A stretch of DNA of 64,000 nt from Amphimedon queenslandica (taxonomy: Eukaryota > Porifera > Demospongiae > Haplosclerida > Niphatidae): assembly GCF_000090795.2 (NCBI RefSeq), contig NW_003546472.1, positions 89,713 to 153,712 of the forward strand. The letters are read 5' to 3'. A program made the translations under genes and the position numbers. Shown one piece after another: positions 60,808 through 64,000 of the stretch. The stretch's first letter is position 1; every line of letters starts with the position of its first letter. The notes under the pieces were generated by a model. The model worked only from the letters and a program-made list of their open reading frames with translations, did no database searches and was not told the origin of the DNA.

Positions 60808-60918
60808 CTCCACTTGGATCACATTTGCATGCTCCGTAAACTAAAGTTAATACATGCAAATAATATGGAGGGGTGGGATTTACGGAATACGCAATGATCC
60901 AAGTGGAGTGAAAAGCGC
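60808..60918. mobile_element. MITE of the cactccacttg family, copy 3 (best preserved)
   Basis: The left end actccacttggatcacatttg and right end gatccaagtggagtgaaaag pair exactly over the tips, with tgctccgtaaa/tttacggaatac inside. A further half copy lies directly to its left (60765-60800). It is immediately upstream of the Death-domain gene and could supply promoter sequence. Confidence 0.75.
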
Positions 60919-60979
60919 AGTAGCTAGCTGCACTGCTGGGGTGGGGTCTGTTTACCTTAACCGCAGCGTTGGCACAATA

Positions 60980-63969
60980 ATGGCTATGTGCTCACCTCCA
61001 CCAACAGCGAGACCAACAGCTCCAAGATTACTACTGCAAAGTATGGTTCTTTATTATTTTGGCCTTTAACGTTATACCAAGAATACCTTTTATATCTAGT
61101 CAATGACCTTGCAGACTTACTTGAGTTGCTATGTAAGCACGGCTACTCTGGTGTAACTTACTATGATCTGGGCCTTTATCTTGGCCTGTCTCCTGTTACA
61201 CTGGATGTTATAGAAAAGAATAACGAAAGGGATGTTCAAATTTGTCTACGGGAATGTCTTAAGATATGGCTACAGAAAGCTGATGATGTAGACAAGAAAG
61301 GTGGTCCAACCATTCATTCTTTGATATCAGCTCTAAAAAAAGTTAAAGAGAAAGCAGTAGCTGATGGAATAGATATGGAAAGTAAGTTGAGAAAAGTGTG
61401 ATTTAGATCTAGATGAATTTTAGGGCATCCTGCTTGTAAAATTCTTTCTAATTACACTTCACGCCTGTCTCAAGTTTTGGTCTCACTGTGGCCGTCTCTA
61501 GCTCCATTATTACATTCTGAAAGCCTCATTAAAAATGAGATCTCAAGAAAAGATGATATATTGATTGAAGTACAAGAAGCTGTTTGCTTGGATTTTTATA
61601 AGTTAGAGGTTTTTGCTGTAATTTTGCTAAGGTATACCGCCACAGCTGAACTTGGAAAGTCTATCATGAAGGAGTATAGTAAGTAGATTTACAGAGCAGC
61701 ATAAAAGTGTTATTTTCTTTATAGGAAATTGTTATTGTGAGAACGATTTGATAAAAGTGGACAAAAGCACTGGTAAAATCACAAAATTGTATTGCATTAG
61801 CTTTTATTTTTGTAGATAAAGTTGGATTGAAAATTTATTTGCCTCAGAGCTTGACTAAGAGCTTTAAGTCAATGCGACTAAAGTATGGAGATACTTTTTT
61901 TACAGTGGAATCAATCATGATGAAATATTCACCAGCAATAGTTGACAAAATGAAGCAGCTATTGAATTTTTACGACACAGAATTAAAGCATTCACTTACT
62001 CAGTGTCAGAAAATCAGGGAAATTTTAGAAATAGTTTGCGACAAATGTTCTCTAAATGATATTGAAATACTGGAGTTTATTGTTAATAAGCTTAATATAA
62101 ATGAGGCTAAGTTAGTTGTCCAGGAATATAATGAAGCTATTAAGGAGTTTAGTAAAATGAAACTTAGTCAGTGCCTCATGGAACAATTTTCGTATGGTTC
62201 ACTGCTTTCTTGTGAAAAAGTTACTATTGTTGTTGATCAAGATGCTGCTGATTCAACCCTAAAGGATGTCCGGAGACTGTCAGGAGAAATATTCAGAGAT
62301 CTTGTGCCACAAATCAAATTGTGTGTTATCAGAGATGATCAGTCTTTCACTGTAATATGTTCCTTTCCTTTGAGCCTTACTGAGCAGCTAATTGCAATTG
62401 CTCTGGAGAGCATTGAGATACTTAAAGAGAATAAAGTGAAGAGATTGACAATTGGTTATTGTATTGTGTACGAGGTACAGATTTTTATTATGCGCAAATT
62501 ACCTTTATAATCATATTAAAGATAGAGGAAATGAAGGAACAGCAACATAGTGGTACTGGTACACTGAAGCAACTGGTGTTGTCACAGAGTATACAATTGC
62601 TCAACAGTAAGGACGAGATAAAAACTTTAGAGGTAACTCTAAACTCAATAATCTATATTATAAAAATTTTTATGCCTTTATTGATTATGAACTGATTCCT
62701 GCTTAATTTTGCATATTATAGAAAAACTTGTCAAATGAAAAAGAAGCAAGACAGTTTCTAGAAGTTAAAAGCAAAGTTTTGAAAGCACAGGGCTTTGAGA
62801 ATCAATCGCTACAAAAAAGTGTCACAGAATTAAAAGAAGTTAGTTGAGGCTTGAAATGTTTATTATTATTAAATCAACAGGAAAATGCAGCACTCAAAGA
62901 GATAAATCAGTTATTAGAAGAGCAACTTGCTTTATTTCAGTCTGAGAAAGAAGGTAACATAGACATATGATTTTAATTACTACCATTTGTACACTAAAGA
63001 AAGTGAAGGTCAGATCAAAGATGAAGGTGTTGTAATTGCACTAACTATTACTATGATAATTGTAATTGCTAGGAATCAAGCAACCAAAGAAGTCACCTGA
63101 GAGAGATAAAGAGATTGAAGTGTTGCAAAACAAAATTTCATCAATTAGTATTCAAAAAATTGAGAAAGACGAAGTATTGAATAATATGGCAGAAGAAAAT
63201 AAAAGGCTGAAATTAATGATAGGTATAATATTTACACCCAATTTAAGTATGTTTTCTTTCATTTAGATGAGATCAGTCAGAGCCTGGAGACTGATAGTCG
63301 AGATGAAGAAATAAAGTTTCTTACTCAACAATTAGAAATTACTAAAACTGAGAAAAAAGGTATTATATAATTTTATTGTACAAAATAATCATTATACTAT
63401 TATTAGCCTAATATTTTCTACAAGACACTAACTGCTAGTGTTATATACTTATTACACTGTATATTATTCACAATCATAACCTTTTCTACTTTTAGCTCAA
63501 CTAGATGTATTGCCTGCTTATATAAACCTGCATCAAAAACTTATTACTCATACGTACACTGTATACACATCCATTTATATGATAAATAATGATTAAAATA
63601 ATAATAACTCCTGTATTAGTGCTGTCTTTGTAACAGGAATTAAGCTAAATTTAATTGGACTGGCCTTAGTAATAATGTCCAAAAATTTTATTTCACTTTA
63701 TAACCTGGCTCTGCCCCTTCACTGGTAGGGAGGAGGGATTTGGTGACACTGTGCATTGGTTTGGGTGCACCAATCAAATTGTGGCTTACTTCAGCATTGA
63801 TATAACTCATTTTATTTGAACCTATTAATTTTACTGTAACACAATTTTAATTTTTGCTAACTCTTTAGAATTGGAGAATTTATTGGCTGAAAGTAAAAAA
63901 GAAATTGAACTTTTACTGGACAAGATATCAACAATTAGTGTGCTAAAAATTAGTCCAAAAGAACGAATT
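60980..63969 (+). CDS. Death-domain plus coiled-coil protein, 5' part (continues past the window)
   Basis: Exons: 60980-61040, 61100-61381, 61424-61678, 61816-62474, 62522-62632, 62722-62838, 62881-62953, 63073-63222, 63267-63359, 63869-63969, then a GTAAGT donor near the window end. Phases close throughout. The second exon is a Death-like domain (LLELLCKHGYSGVTYYDLG, LGLSPVTLDVIEKN, CLKIWLQKADDV). The third and fourth exons form a helical region without a recognised family. Later exons are charged and heptad-like (EARQFLEVKSKVLKAQ, EIEVLQNKISSISIQKIEKD) and predict a coiled coil. Death domains act in homotypic assembly of cell-death or innate-immune complexes, with the coiled coil adding oligomerisation; the precise role is unknown. 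The ATG at 60980 is chosen because it opens a short exon that splices in phase. Confidence 0.75.
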
Positions 63970-64000
63970 GTAAGTATTTTAATTTAATAACCTGCATATT

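Overview
The window is eukaryotic and animal-like. It is AT-rich, with dozens of short introns (many 40-100 bp, GT-AG, phases that close exactly), animal-type receptor and transporter domains, dense small inverted-repeat transposons and a very frequent palindromic ACATGT/TGTACA repeat. The adhesion-type receptor with Calx-beta modules and the Death-domain protein fit a demosponge. Amphimedon queenslandica or a relative is my best guess, by inference only. Two runs of N (17219-17228 and 37275-37663) mark assembly gaps.

Layout. At 338-3747 (+) there is a complete 13-exon MFSD2-type transporter. It is followed tail-to-tail by a large ABCC (MRP-type) transporter on the minus strand. The 3' half of the ABCC gene (linker, TMD2, NBD2) is at 3983-16803 and the 5' half (TMD0, TMD1, most of NBD1) at 20719-29071. 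Between the halves sit a decayed partial duplicate of the 3' half (17238-20687), an intronless alpha-arrestin gene (17833-18831) and, inside one ABCC intron, a 5.3-kb DNA transposon (11036-16349). The transposon has 70-bp terminal inverted repeats and a 9-bp target duplication. It carries two convergent genes: a 1042-aa putative transposase with a GDQLT motif and a RecQ-like helicase. A shrunken relative with 79-bp perfect TIRs and a broken helicase lies at 58495-60469. Two minute derivatives (56 bp and 23 bp) show the same TAGTCTC ends.

The largest gene is on the minus strand at 31731-53542, with about 39 exons. Its conceptual product of more than 3100 residues starts with a signal peptide. 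Next come two IgGFc-binding-protein-like N domains, each followed by Calx-beta modules, then a von Willebrand A domain, an Ig domain, hormone-receptor-like, GAIN and GPS regions, seven membrane helices of the adhesion-GPCR type and an apparently complete cytoplasmic tyrosine kinase domain. Exon phases agree across the whole chain apart from the N gap. This GPCR-receptor tyrosine kinase fusion is the most striking object in the window.

The right end (60980 to beyond the window) starts a Death-domain plus coiled-coil protein. The stretches 29072-31730 and 53543-58494 hold mostly repeats, foldback elements and at best doubtful exons. Function statements come from recognisable motifs read by eye; no database search was run.
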